A DNA stretch of 49,333 nucleotides from Chloroflexota bacterium (GTDB taxonomy: Bacteria; Chloroflexota; Dehalococcoidia; Lucifugimonadales; UBA3495): contig JAPPGG010000024.1 of assembly GCA_028875055.1 (NCBI GenBank), positions 1 through 49,333 on the forward strand, written 5' to 3'. A model generated the notes under the pieces. That model made no database searches. It had not been told where the DNA came from and saw nothing but the letters and a program-made list of their open reading frames with translations. The number at the start of each line of letters is the position of its first letter. The first letter of the stretch is position 1. This document shows positions 14,486-23,084 of this stretch, piece after piece. The translations under genes and the position numbers were made by a program.

Positions 14486-14586
14486 TCGGGTCCCGCCCCT
14501 AGCCGGCCATGAAACCACAGTCCATTGACAGCAAGCCCGCCAGCGCGGCGGGCTTGTGAAGTCAATGGCACAGGCCCGCGACCCGA
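14486..14586 (+). promoter_or_regulatory. nested hairpin in the secE-nusG spacer
   Basis: An 8-bp outer stem CCATTGAC (14522-14529)/GTCAATGG (14561-14568) encloses an 11-bp inner stem GCAAGCCCGCC (14531-14541)/GGCGGGCTTGT (14547-14557) with loop AGCGC. A further TCGGGTC (14486-14492)/GACCCGA (14580-14586) pairing closes the whole. There is no U-run, so it is not an intrinsic terminator; a processing or protein-binding leader for nusG-rplKAJL is possible. Confidence 0.65.
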
Positions 14587-14610
14587 AGTTTGAAGGGAGC
14601 GTGACGGCTT

Positions 14611-15195
14611 ATGACCACTGAAAGAGACATCCGAACTGAAGAGGAACAAGACCAGGAATTTCACTGGTACATTGTTCACACCTACTCGGGCCAGGAAGAC
14701 CGGGTCAAGAAAAACCTGGACCTTCGCATCCAGAGCCTGGATATGCAGGACCGCATTTTCCAGGTGGTGGTACCCACCGAAGAGGAGGTAATCTTCAAGG
14801 ACGGGAAACGCAAGTCGGAGCAGCGCAAGCTGTTCCCCGGCTACATCCTGGTACAGATGAACATGGACGACGAGAGCTGGTACGTTGTTCGCAACACGCC
14901 GGGAGTCACGGGCTTTATCTCGACGGAGGATGACTACGACAGCCGTCCCAAGCCGGTGCCCCTGGAAGATACCCAGCTGGAGTCCATTCTCAAGCAGTCT
15001 GAGTCCGGCCCGGCCCGAATCAAGATCGGTCTGCAGAACGGCGACACGGTCCGCATCACCGAGGGTCCCTTCATCGACTTCGTGGGAGCCGTGGGCGACG
15101 TTGACGAGAGCAAGGGCAAGGTGAGGGTGCTGGTATCCTTCTTTGGCAGGGAAACGCCGGTGGAACTGGACTTCCTGCAAGTGGAACGCGCATAG
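14611..15195 (+). CDS. nusG: transcription termination/antitermination factor NusG
   Basis: A 194-residue NusG: WYIVHTYSGQEDRVKKNL opens the NGN domain, KLFPGYILVQM and NTPGVTGFIS follow, and the C-terminal KOW domain reads NGDTVRITEGPFIDFVGAVG to residue 194. It binds RNA polymerase and couples it to Rho or S10. The acidic 17-residue N-terminal tail (TTERDIRTEEEQDQEF) is slightly longer than usual. AGGGAGCGTGACGGCTT precedes the ATG. Confidence 0.98.
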   Translation: MTTERDIRTEEEQDQEFHWYIVHTYSGQEDRVKKNLDLRIQSLDMQDRIFQVVVPTEEEVIFKDGKRKSEQRKLFPGYILVQMNMDDESWYVVRNTPGVTGFISTEDDYDSRPKPVPLEDTQLESILKQSESGPARIKIGLQNGDTVRITEGPFIDFVGAVGDVDESKGKVRVLVSFFGRETPVELDFLQVERA

Positions 15196-15210
15196 GTTTA
15201 GGAGGCCCCT

Positions 15211-15639
15211 TTGGCAAAAAAGGTCAGAGCAGTAATCAAGTTGCAACTGGAAGCGGGCAAGGCGACGCCCGCGCCACCGGTGGGCCCGGCCCTGGGTCAG
15301 CACGGTGTAAACATTATGGGATTCGTCAAGGAATATAACGAACGGACCTCCTCCCAGGCCGGCACCATTGTTCCGGTGCACCTGACGGTGTTTGAGGACC
15401 GCTCCTTTACCTTCGTGACCCGAACTCCTCCGGCTTCCGACCTGCTTAGAAGGGCGGCCGGAGTAGAAAGGGGCGCGGGCGAGACACGGCGGGAAAGCGC
15501 GGGAGTAATCACCCGCGACGCCCTTCGGGAAATTGCCGAAACCAAGCTGAAAGATCTGAACGCCAACTCGGTAGAACAGGCTATGTCCATCATTGAAGGC
15601 ACCGCTCGCAGCATGGGCATCAGCGTGGAAGGGGATTAA
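15211..15639 (+). CDS. rplK: 50S ribosomal protein L11
   Basis: A 142-residue L11 (starts [52 protein letters not shown]; ends with the [10 protein letters not shown] helix). It binds 23S rRNA in the GTPase-associated centre. The start is TTG at 15211, set by GGAGG 5 to 9 bases upstream; no ATG is available. It lies 15 bp after nusG. Confidence 0.98.
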   Translation: MAKKVRAVIKLQLEAGKATPAPPVGPALGQHGVNIMGFVKEYNERTSSQAGTIVPVHLTVFEDRSFTFVTRTPPASDLLRRAAGVERGAGETRRESAGVITRDALREIAETKLKDLNANSVEQAMSIIEGTARSMGISVEGD

Positions 15640-15644
15640 ATACT

Positions 15645-16358
15645 ATGCCCAAGCACAGCAGAAGGTATGACGCGGTAGCGGAAAGAGTTGACCCCGACAA
15701 GCTGTATCAGCCCCGGGAGGCCATCGACCTCCTCAAGGAGCTTTCCAACACCAAGTTCGACGAGACCATGGAAATTCACATCCGCACCAGCGCCGATCCC
15801 CGCCACGCTGACCAGATGGTGCGGGAAGTGGCGGTATTGCCCCATGGCCTGGGGAAGCAGGTCCGGGTCCTGGTTTTCACCAGCGGTGAGGGAGCCGACA
15901 TTGCCAGGCAGGCCGGCGCCGACTACGTTGGCGACGACGATCTGATTTCCCAGATTGAGGGCGGCTGGCTGGAGTTTGAAGTCGGACTGGCCACGCCGGA
16001 GATTATGCCCAAGATAGGCAAGCTGGGCCGGATTCTGGGCCGCCGCGGGCTGATGCCCAATCCCCGGACCGGTACCATGGTGCAGCCTCGGGACCTGGGG
16101 CGTGTAATCGAGGAATCCAAGGCCGGCCGGGTGGAGTACCGGACCGACCGGACCGCCATCATTCACTCGTCTTTTGGCAAGGCCAGCTTCGAAACCGACC
16201 AGCTTATGGACAACCTGGCAGTGTTGATTGACTCCATAGTGCGGGCCAGGCCGGCTGCGGTGAAGGGCGCGTTCCTGCGTTCCGCTTACATCACGTCGTC
16301 CATGGGCCCCAGCATTCCCCTGGACCTGAACGCCCTCCAGGCGCTGAGGCCCGATTAG
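15645..16358 (+). CDS. rplA: 50S ribosomal protein L1
   Basis: A 237-residue L1: PKHSRRYDAVAERVDPDKLY, HIRTSADPRHADQMVR, GRILGRRGLMPNPRTGTM (signature) and ITSSMGPSIPLDLNAL. It binds the mobile L1 stalk of 23S rRNA and in many bacteria represses its own L11-L1 message. It starts 5 bp after rplK, so the two are translated together. Confidence 0.98.
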   Translation: MPKHSRRYDAVAERVDPDKLYQPREAIDLLKELSNTKFDETMEIHIRTSADPRHADQMVREVAVLPHGLGKQVRVLVFTSGEGADIARQAGADYVGDDDLISQIEGGWLEFEVGLATPEIMPKIGKLGRILGRRGLMPNPRTGTMVQPRDLGRVIEESKAGRVEYRTDRTAIIHSSFGKASFETDQLMDNLAVLIDSIVRARPAAVKGAFLRSAYITSSMGPSIPLDLNALQALRPD

Positions 16359-16602
16359 CCTTTTCGGACCTTTTGTGCTAATCTCTTGATGCTCAATAAC
16401 AGTTAGCTGAGGACAGGACTTCAGATTTAACCTAAGATCAGACATAACCCCTCACGCTGCAGACCGCCGGTCTCCTTTCCGGAGCCAAGGGCCTACACCG
16501 GGCCGCCTGCCGAGGCGCATTTACCGGGTTCATCGACCTTGCTTGCCGATTATCCCTGCGTCTCCGTTGCAGACGCAGGGATTTTTTCAAGGAGGTAAAC
16601 AT
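16359..16602 (+). promoter_or_regulatory. L10-type leader of rplJL
   Basis: A 244-nt untranslated leader between rplA and rplJ, in the position of the L10(L12)4-binding autoregulatory leader known from many bacteria. It ends with a strong intrinsic terminator (16553-16587), so an attenuation mechanism is likely. I cannot assign the kink-turn/L10 site base by base. Confidence 0.65.
16553..16587 (+). terminator. intrinsic terminator in rplJ leader (attenuator)
   Basis: A perfect 11-bp stem TCCCTGCGTCT/AGACGCAGGGA with loop CCGTTGC, then six T. It ends only 3 bp before the AGGAGGT site of rplJ, so it must be read through for rplJL expression. Confidence 0.88.
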
Positions 16603-17142
16603 TTGCCGACACAGGCCAAAATAGATCGGGTAACCGAACTAAAGGAAAAGATCGAGCGCTGCTCCATCGCCTTGACCGCCGGCTACTCAGGTATTGCCGT
16701 TAACGAAATGACTGAACTGCGGCGCCGGATGCGGGAAGCCAACGTGGAATTCATTGTGGTGAAGAACACCCTGGCAAACCTGGCCGCCGAGGAAGCCAAC
16801 GTTCCCCAGTTCAACGACATAGTGGAGGGTCCCACGGCCATCGCCTTTGGCTACGATGACCCGGTGGACACCGCCAAGGCGGTCAGCGAATACATACGGA
16901 CGACCCGGTCGCCGCTGGCAATTCATGGCGCTATCCTGGGCGACGGACCTGCCCTGGAGCCCCACGAGGTCGAGAGGCTGGCCAGCCTGCCGGCCAAGCC
17001 CCAGCTGGTGGCCAACCTCCTGGGGCAGATGCAGGCGCCACTGACGAGGCTGGTTGGCGTACTGAACGGTCCTCTTCAGAGCCTGGACGGCCTGCTGCAG
17101 GCCCGAATTCGTCAGCTGGAAGAGGAAGGACAGGCAGCCTAG
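16603..17142 (+). CDS. rplJ: 50S ribosomal protein L10
   Basis: A 179-residue L10: KIDRVTELKEKIERCSIAL, YSGIAVNEMTELRRRMRE, FIVVKNTLANLA and EGPTAIAFGYDDP. The C-terminal helix (NLLGQMQAPLTRLVGVLNG) carries the L7/L12 dimers. The start is TTG at 16603 with AAGGAGGT 6 bases upstream. A longer in-frame ATG-like opening at 16543 would read through the terminator hairpin and is rejected. Confidence 0.97.
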   Translation: MPTQAKIDRVTELKEKIERCSIALTAGYSGIAVNEMTELRRRMREANVEFIVVKNTLANLAAEEANVPQFNDIVEGPTAIAFGYDDPVDTAKAVSEYIRTTRSPLAIHGAILGDGPALEPHEVERLASLPAKPQLVANLLGQMQAPLTRLVGVLNGPLQSLDGLLQARIRQLEEEGQAA

Positions 17143-17233
17143 TACAGGCGACCAACCGCCTGCCTGAAGCAACTCCGGAGAGGGTTTCGCTCTCATCCGG
17201 TACAGAACAGACAAACATATTTGAGGAGGCCCC

Positions 17234-17626
17234 ATGGCTACTAAAGAGGAACTGCTGGAAACTATCAAGGGCATGAGCGTGCTGGAGCTGGCCGACCTGG
17301 TCAAGGCTCTTGAGGATGAGTTCGGAATTACGGCTGCCGCACCCGTGGCTGTTGCCGCCGCCCCGGCCGCTGCCGGCGATGGTGGCGCCCCGGCCGCCGG
17401 AGCTGATGATGAGCAGAGCGAGTTCGACGTGAGCCTGCAGGACATCGGCCCCAACAAGATCAACGTCATTAAGGCCGTGCGCGAAATCACTTCCCTGGGC
17501 CTGCGGGAAGCCAAGGAACTGGTGGAGTCCGCCCCCGCGCGGGTCAAGGAAGCGGTAGCCAAGGACGAAGCCGACAGCATCAAGGCGAAGCTGGAAGAGG
17601 CCGGAGCCGTAGCGGAAGTACGGTAA
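17234..17626 (+). CDS. rplL: 50S ribosomal protein L7/L12
   Basis: A 130-residue L7/L12. The N-terminal dimerisation domain starts [20 protein letters not shown]; an Ala/Gly-rich hinge spans about residues 38-58; the C-terminal factor-binding domain is [20 protein letters not shown], with [23 protein letters not shown] precedes the ATG. rpoB does not follow, unlike in many bacteria. Confidence 0.98.
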   Translation: MATKEELLETIKGMSVLELADLVKALEDEFGITAAAPVAVAAAPAAAGDGGAPAAGADDEQSEFDVSLQDIGPNKINVIKAVREITSLGLREAKELVESAPARVKEAVAKDEADSIKAKLEEAGAVAEVR

Positions 17627-17702
17627 GGCTCCCCTTCTACAATAGTCACTAACAGTCCAGCTACAATTTAACGAGGCCCGGGCCGCCGCAAGGGAGGTCG
17701 CA

Positions 17703-17924
17703 ATGAGCCGTCGCAAGGATCGAGAACGATTCCAGCGGATAAAGGAACAGAACCCTGGCTATACGGGGTTCCGGGGAGCCGACAACGTTGTCGCAACCCC
17801 ACCGGCGCCGCCGGTACTGGAGTCGGTGGTATGCTCGATCTGCAATCGTCGGCGCAATGTGGCCATGGAAACCTTGCCGGAGGACCGGTCCTCGTTCGTT
17901 TGCCTGAGATGCCAGGGCGAATAG
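17703..17924 (+). CDS. small zinc-ribbon protein of unknown function
   Basis: A 73-residue basic protein (starts MSRRKDRERFQRIKEQNPGY). The C-terminal half has C-S-I-C and C-L-R-C pairs 20 residues apart, a plausible zinc ribbon. GGGAGGTCGCA before the ATG is a good binding site. It follows rplL by 76 bp and may be part of that transcript; a role in translation or transcription is only guilt by association. Confidence 0.75.
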   Translation: MSRRKDRERFQRIKEQNPGYTGFRGADNVVATPPAPPVLESVVCSICNRRRNVAMETLPEDRSSFVCLRCQGE

Positions 17925-18064
17925 CTTCCGGCCCAACATTACCTCGTATAACTACTGTCAGACGAGGCAGGACGGACCCAACACTTGCCGCGTAAAATTC
18001 CCATCGCAGACGTGAGAACCCATATCCTGGATCACGTCCAGATCTCGAAGGGAGTTTCGCGAGC

Positions 18065-18550
18065 GTGGCAAGCAATGGGCCCGACAGCCGCAGGGAGAGT
18101 ATCTGGAGCCTACGCCAGCTTTCCCTCATTCCGTACTATGTCGCCTTCGCGGCCCTGTTTGTCCTGTCCACCGGCCTATACCTGTGGAGAGGGTTTGCAA
18201 CAGCGGGACCGGCCGCTCATCATTTGGATACTACCCTGGCTTCCCTGAAGGAAGCTTCAGCTTTAATTCCCTGGTTGATAGTATTTGCCTATTACCTGGT
18301 GGAGGGATTATCCATGCTGGCTGAGAGATACCTGAGATCGCGCTACGCCAAGGGAAAAGAGGAAGGATTAAAGGAAGGTCGCCAAGAAGGCAGGGATGAG
18401 GGTCGCCAAGAAGGCAGGGAAGAAGGCAGGGATGAAGAACGACGACAGTGGCTGGCCTGGAACCTGCGGCGGGAAGAAGCCTTCCGAGAAGGCAGGGAGT
18501 TTAGTGAATCACCGCCTGGTGAGGCTGAGAAGTACGGGAAACTCCCTTAA
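18065..18550 (+). CDS. membrane protein with charged EGR repeat tail
   Basis: A 161-residue protein with two predicted membrane spans (YYVAFAALFVLSTGLYLW about residues 24-41 and SALIPWLIVFAYYLVEGL about 65-82). A highly charged tail follows, built from short E-G-R-x-E-G-R units (LKEGRQEGRDEGRQEGRE) encoded by a 24-bp DNA tandem repeat at about 18371-18440. Such tails form long single helices. GTG at 18065 has GAAGGGA about 11 bases upstream. I recognise no family with a defined role. Confidence 0.65.
   Translation: MASNGPDSRRESIWSLRQLSLIPYYVAFAALFVLSTGLYLWRGFATAGPAAHHLDTTLASLKEASALIPWLIVFAYYLVEGLSMLAERYLRSRYAKGKEEGLKEGRQEGRDEGRQEGREEGRDEERRQWLAWNLRREEAFREGREFSESPPGEAEKYGKLP
18371..18440 (+). 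repeat. 24-bp coding tandem repeat
   Basis: Near-perfect repetition of a unit containing GGTCGCCAAGAAGGCAGGGA, two full copies and a partial third, inside the charged tail of the preceding gene. It is a likely site of length variation. Confidence 0.75.
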
Positions 18551-18625
18551 CTGTTACCTTCGGTACAGCCGCAATGATGGCCCAAAAAGGGGCGCACCGC
18601 GGTCGGATCCAGCCCCCTGCAGCAG

Positions 18626-18949
18626 TTAGACCACTGTCATATCTTCGATGGAAAAGAAGGGCTTTCCCCAGTCAGGGTCGGGTTCCCTGGTCAGCCTTCG
18701 GGTGTGGAGGCGACAGGCCCTCAGCCAAAGCTGCAGGACGTTGTTATTGATGATGGGCTGGGGCAGCCGCCGACCGTAGGTAAGAAGAATCCACTGGGAG
18801 TGTCCGGTACCCAGGAATTCCTCCATGAAGGCCGTGGGTTCCGCTTCGGCGGCGCAGGCCTCCAGAATCTCGTCAGGGGCCTCAGAGCACAGCATCTCCG
18901 GGTTTTCCGCCGCAAAATCGATGTAGTATTCTTCCCGCTCCCTGTCCAT
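18626..18949 (-). CDS. hypothetical protein
   Basis: A 107-residue acidic protein (starts MDREREEYYIDFAAENPEML) with no membrane span and no family I recognise; LGTGHSQWILLTYGRRLPQP and ACRLHTRRL are the most distinctive stretches. ATG at 18949 is preceded by GGAGGAAGAGGAAAACC. The longer in-frame opening to 19075 lacks a binding site and is atypical in composition. Confidence 0.6.
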   Translation of the reverse strand: MDREREEYYIDFAAENPEMLCSEAPDEILEACAAEAEPTAFMEEFLGTGHSQWILLTYGRRLPQPIINNNVLQLWLRACRLHTRRLTREPDPDWGKPFFSIEDMTVV

Positions 18950-19079
18950 CAGTGGTTTTCCTCTTCCTCCGGATGTTGGGCCTTCAATATATTCCCTACG
19001 TCGCCAGCTGGTTACGAGGCACTTGTTGCCCCTGTCCATGTGTCGGCGCAGTTTGAAGGGACAGACCAAAGCCACGACA

Positions 19080-19110
19080 AAGGGGCGGATTTACCACCCG
19101 CCCCTTCCTT
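19080..19110 (-). terminator. hairpin after NHL gene, possible terminator
   Basis: A 9-bp stem AAGGGGCGG (19080-19088)/CCGCCCCTT (19098-19106) lies about 40 bp beyond the NHL stop on the minus strand. Only a short T-run follows on either strand (CCTTTT on plus), so strength is uncertain. Confidence 0.5.
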
Positions 19111-19149
19111 TTGACCAGTTTCCCTGGTGATGGGAATGGCCAGCCCGGG

Positions 19150-20220
19150 CTAAAGGTTCATCTGGGGAACCATGTAACCGGTGACCTTGTTATAGATCTG
19201 GAACCGGCTCCGCTGGCTGTCCACAACCAACAGACGACCCTTGTCCGCGTCATACATCAGGCCGGTGGGCAGGGCAAACCGCCACTCAGATTCCATGTTC
19301 TGCAGGTTCACTTCCCGGCGGCGCTTCAGGTAGTCGGCGTTGGCGTCCACCGTCAGCTTGGCCCAGGCAGAAAGCTCCTGCGCATCGCCTATAAGGGTGA
19401 TGATGAACGTCCCTTCCGCGTCGAAGATGTGGACGCGGCCGGGGTGCTGTCCATTGTCGCTCCAGTCGGCGATGTAAACGTCTCCCTCAGGGTCCACCGC
19501 AACGCTGGTGGGCAGATGCAGCTGGCCGCGACCCGTGCCGGGACTGCCGAAACTGGCCATCCAGCGTCCATCTGAGGTGAACTTCTGGACGCGGTGGTTG
19601 CGATGGTCGGCTACATAAACGTTGCCGGCCTGGTCCACGGTAATGCCCCAGGGAGCGTTGAACTGGCCGTTGTCCGAGCCCTGGCTGCCCCAGGATGCTA
19701 TGAACTTGCCATCGCTGCCGAATTTGCGGACCTGGTGGCTGCGGCCGTCTGTCACGTAGATATTGTCGTCAGCGTCAATGGCGATGCTGGCGGTGCCGTG
19801 TTCCCCGCCGTCATCGGATTCCAGCGTACTCCAGCGGCTCAGGAAGTTGCCGTCCTGGTCATAAACGTTGATCTGATTCAGCCATTCGTCGGAAACATAG
19901 ACCCGACCCTGGCTGTCCACCACGACGCCGGAACCCCAGATGAACTCCCCGTTTCCGTCCCCATACTTGGAGAACTCGCCGAGGAACTCTTCCTGTCCCC
20001 ATTCTGCGCCGATGGTAATCTGGGAAACCCGGGCGCCGTAGCCGATGCGATTCCAGGAAACGTTGCTGATTCCCTCGCTGCCCCGGTTGACGACGTAAAC
20101 GACGCCGTTGGGGCCCTGGGCGGCGGCAACGGGCTGGCTGAAACCCATGCCCGACTGGGCGCCGCGGCCCACGGAGTGGCTAAAGTCGTAAGTGCGCCCG
20201 GCTGCTACTTGCGTTAGCAT
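19150..20220 (-). CDS. NHL-repeat beta-propeller protein
   Basis: A 356-residue protein built of about six NHL repeats (for example GSGVVVDSQGRVYVSDEWLN, ASIAIDADDNIYVTDGRSHQ, WGITVDQAGNVYVADHRNHR, TSVAVDPEGDVYIADWSDN) joined by KFGSDGKFIASWGSQGS-type links. NHL propellers bind proteins or sugars; enzyme members exist, but no catalytic site is apparent here. No signal peptide is seen. ATG at 20220 has GGAGAG 6 bases upstream. It is last in the minus-strand set after DUF1800 and DUF1501. Confidence 0.9.
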   Translation of the reverse strand: MLTQVAAGRTYDFSHSVGRGAQSGMGFSQPVAAAQGPNGVVYVVNRGSEGISNVSWNRIGYGARVSQITIGAEWGQEEFLGEFSKYGDGNGEFIWGSGVVVDSQGRVYVSDEWLNQINVYDQDGNFLSRWSTLESDDGGEHGTASIAIDADDNIYVTDGRSHQVRKFGSDGKFIASWGSQGSDNGQFNAPWGITVDQAGNVYVADHRNHRVQKFTSDGRWMASFGSPGTGRGQLHLPTSVAVDPEGDVYIADWSDNGQHPGRVHIFDAEGTFIITLIGDAQELSAWAKLTVDANADYLKRRREVNLQNMESEWRFALPTGLMYDADKGRLLVVDSQRSRFQIYNKVTGYMVPQMNL

Positions 20221-20255
20221 TGTGCACTCTCCAGTTTTGTTATTTCGCGTCCAGC

Positions 20256-21383
20256 CTAGAAGTAAGCCGGCTTCTCGAAGATGCCGCCTACCAGGGGCTG
20301 GGCGTCCATGCCCATCCAGTCTTCCGCGATGGCGGTGTACACACTGCGGAAGTCGGTGTGGGGGACCAGGTCACCCTGCTCCAGGTGCTCGGGGCGCAGG
20401 GACGGATATTCGCCGTACTCGCCGCCCTTGATGGCGTCACCGGCCAGGAAGGCCACGCCGCCAGCGCCGTGGTCGGTGCCGGAACCGTTGTCGTGGACTC
20501 GGCGGCCGAACTCGGTGAACATCAGCATTATGACGTTGTCAGCAGCGTCGTTCTCGCGCAGGTCGTCGAAGAAGCTCTCCACGGCCTGGGAAACGTCTAT
20601 CCACAGCTTGTCATGCATGCCCACCTGGTTGGAGTGGCTGTCGAAGCTGCCATGGTCGCAGTAGAAGACGCGAGTGCCCAGGTTGGCCTGGTGTACCTGG
20701 GAGATTCCCTTAAGCTTGGAGGCAATGGAAGTGTCCGGGTACTCGATGCTGGAGGAGTACATCTCCGGCGCGACCTTCAGGATGTCGGCGGCCTTCATGG
20801 AGTCGAGACCGGTCTGGCCCAGGTAGTCCATGACGGCGCCGGTGCCGATGGTCGGGGAATAGAGGCGGGTGAAGCGGTCAAGAATCTTGTCCCGCTGTTC
20901 GGCCTCGTTGATACCGGTCAGCAGACCGAAGGAGTCCAGGTCGTCCACACAGGCCACCGGCACGCTGGGCAGGGCCAGGGCGCGGGGAAGGCTGGGGCCG
21001 AAGCTGACGGCGGTTACCACGTTTTCCTTGTTGGGGTCAATTTCCTTGGTGGCGCGGCCCAGCCATCCCTCGGTGCCCAGCTTGTCCGGCTCGCAGGTGT
21101 GCCAGATGTCCATGGAGCGGAAGTGGGAGCGGGGGGAGTTGGCATAGCCGACCCCGTGGATGATGGCCAGGTTGCCCTGGTCCCACAGGTTCTTCAAAGG
21201 GCCCATGGTGGGGTGCAGGCCGACCTGATCGTTGAGCTTGAGGATGCGGTCTTCGGCCACGCCCACCGCCGGGCGATTGTCGCGGTAGAGAGGATCGGTA
21301 AAGGGAATTACCGTGTTCAGGTAGTCATTGCCGCCGGTAAGCTGCAAAACAACCAGAACGGGATCTTTCTTGGTTGAGGCCAT
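20256..21383 (-). CDS. DUF1501 family protein
   Basis: A 375-residue protein of DUF1501, a sulfatase/alkaline-phosphatase-fold family: LVVLQLTGGNDYLNTVIPF at the N-terminus, ANSPRSHFRSMDIWHT, FYCDHGSFDSHSNQ and MLMFTEFGRRVHDNGSGTDH as metal-site-like motifs. Members typically carry a Tat signal and pair with DUF1800. This copy starts directly at MASTKKDPVLVVLQL with no signal. GGAGGA precedes the ATG. Function of the family is not established. Confidence 0.92.
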   Translation of the reverse strand: MASTKKDPVLVVLQLTGGNDYLNTVIPFTDPLYRDNRPAVGVAEDRILKLNDQVGLHPTMGPLKNLWDQGNLAIIHGVGYANSPRSHFRSMDIWHTCEPDKLGTEGWLGRATKEIDPNKENVVTAVSFGPSLPRALALPSVPVACVDDLDSFGLLTGINEAEQRDKILDRFTRLYSPTIGTGAVMDYLGQTGLDSMKAADILKVAPEMYSSSIEYPDTSIASKLKGISQVHQANLGTRVFYCDHGSFDSHSNQVGMHDKLWIDVSQAVESFFDDLRENDAADNVIMLMFTEFGRRVHDNGSGTDHGAGGVAFLAGDAIKGGEYGEYPSLRPEHLEQGDLVPHTDFRSVYTAIAEDWMGMDAQPLVGGIFEKPAYF

Positions 21384-21470
21384 TGCTGTTTCCTCCTGGA
21401 AGTTTCTGGTTTCTGTCTAATACTTGCCGGGGCAGCCTTTGGCCACGGCCGCCCCGGCGACTTTCAAGCT

Positions 21471-22862
21471 TTAGGCGTACTGATAGTCCCGCAGGGAAAC
21501 GATGAGCTGCAGCAACTCGGAGACGCGCTCCGAGGCGGCGGCTTCGTTGCTCCAGGACAGGCTGCCGCCGGGGACAGCGTGGTCCAGCAGTTCCTGGCGG
21601 GTATCGGCGCTGACTTCCAGGGGACCCATGAGGTCCAGGCAGGTGTCAACGAACTGCTCGGGGCCGACATCGCCCTGGCTGCGCAGGCGGTTGACGATGG
21701 ACTGGACGCCGGGGCGGGACACATCGCCCACCATGTCGGCGGTGAAGTTGATGCGGCGCATCAGCGAGCCGCTGTTAATCCACTCGGCGCCGGTGTGCCA
21801 ACCCTCCACGCTGGGAGGATTGAGCAGGTCCTGGCCCATGTAGTTGGGCTGGCGGGAAAGGTCGCCGATGCCGGGGCCCGGGAAATCTGAGCCGCCGACC
21901 AGCTTCAAGGTGCCAACCACGACTTCGGCCGGGCTCTTGAGCTTGGCGAACCGGGCGTTCTTGAAGAAGTCGGAGTTGAACAGAACCCGCAGCATGGCCT
22001 TGATATCGTAGCCGGAGTCAATGAAGGCATCGGCCAGCGCGTCTATGGCATCCTCGTCCACGGGGGGAGTTACCTGCCAGGCGGGCACCTGCGCCTCGTC
22101 GGCCACGAAGAAGTTGTATAGGTGGCGGGCGATGAAGGTGGCGGTGGCGGGATGGTTGCAGACGATGTCGATGATATCCTCGCCATTGAAGTTGCCGGTC
22201 TCGCCCAGGAAGGTCTTCTCGCCTTCGTCGTGGTCCTCGGGGCGGTACTCGAAGCGCCAGTCGTGACGGCCCAGGGGACCGCGGGGGAGCTTGGCCTCGA
22301 AGGTCCAGCCGGTAAAGGCGCGGGAACACTCGCGGACGTCAACCTCGGTGTAGTTGCCGACACCCATGCTGAAGAGTTCCAGGAGCTCGCGGCCCCAGTT
22401 CTCGTTGACGGCATCGGCGTGGTTTTCGTTGTTGTCCAGCCAGTAGAGCATGGCGGGATTCATGGACAGGGTCAGGAGCAGGTCCTTGTAGTTGCCCATG
22501 CCCTTTTCGCGGAACATGGTGATCATGTTCTGGATTTCGTCGTAGTGGTCAACCTTGGAAACGCCGGTGGCAAAAATGTGGTGCCAGAAGAGGGTCATTT
22601 TCTCTTCCAGGGGCCGCCGGGTGTTGACCATCCACCACAGCCATTCGGCGGCGCCCATACCGGGCAGGGTGCCGGGACGCCAGGTCCAGGGCTGGTAGCG
22701 CATCATTTCGAAACGGTCCAGGGGCTCTTCGGTGGGGTTGAGCAGTTCTTCCACCACGGCCTCGTAACCCTTCTCGCAGAGGGTTTCCAGCTCTTCGCGG
22801 GTGGCGCCGAAACCGGCGCGGCGCATAAGGTGAGCCATCAAGGCTATATCCTGGTTCGCCAT
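21471..22862 (-). CDS. DUF1800 family protein
   Basis: A 463-residue protein of DUF1800: AHLMRRAGFGATREELETL at the start, WLWWMVNTRRPLEEKMTLFW, FWHHIFATGVSKVD, NENWGRELLELFSMGVGNYT, ECSRAFTGWTF and GQDLLNPPSVEGWHTG. Almost always encoded next to DUF1501, as here. No signal peptide. GAGGAGGAAAGGCA precedes the ATG. The family has no proven activity. Confidence 0.93.
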   Translation of the reverse strand: MANQDIALMAHLMRRAGFGATREELETLCEKGYEAVVEELLNPTEEPLDRFEMMRYQPWTWRPGTLPGMGAAEWLWWMVNTRRPLEEKMTLFWHHIFATGVSKVDHYDEIQNMITMFREKGMGNYKDLLLTLSMNPAMLYWLDNNENHADAVNENWGRELLELFSMGVGNYTEVDVRECSRAFTGWTFEAKLPRGPLGRHDWRFEYRPEDHDEGEKTFLGETGNFNGEDIIDIVCNHPATATFIARHLYNFFVADEAQVPAWQVTPPVDEDAIDALADAFIDSGYDIKAMLRVLFNSDFFKNARFAKLKSPAEVVVGTLKLVGGSDFPGPGIGDLSRQPNYMGQDLLNPPSVEGWHTGAEWINSGSLMRRINFTADMVGDVSRPGVQSIVNRLRSQGDVGPEQFVDTCLDLMGPLEVSADTRQELLDHAVPGGSLSWSNEAAASERVSELLQLIVSLRDYQYA

Positions 22863-23084
22863 TGCCTTTCCTCCTCGTGAAATTCTTCAATAATCATTGT
22901 TGTTTGCGAATGATTATAGTTGGGGGAATTATCGGGTATGGGGTGGGGTGGTGTCAATTGGAGGTTGGCTTAAGAAGCCCTTGGTATCGGCTTAATTCAA
23001 TACCAAAGGGAATCTCCGATATAATGTACTTTTAGGTTACCTCTTGTATCTTTAGGACTATCTCGCCATTAGAATACAACCTTC

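Noticed and set aside
16543-16602. Upstream start for L10
   Set aside because: It would translate through the attenuator hairpin, whereas TTG at 16603 has AAGGAGGT at proper distance and begins the conserved L10 sequence.
17985-18248. 87-codon frame overlapping the membrane protein start
   Set aside because: Loses protein-like character after the overlap and the alternative frame has two clear membrane spans and a continuing charged tail.
18371-18440. Short direct repeats considered as a CRISPR-like array
   Set aside because: The repeat is in frame inside a coding region, has no variable spacers and encodes a regular charged helix.
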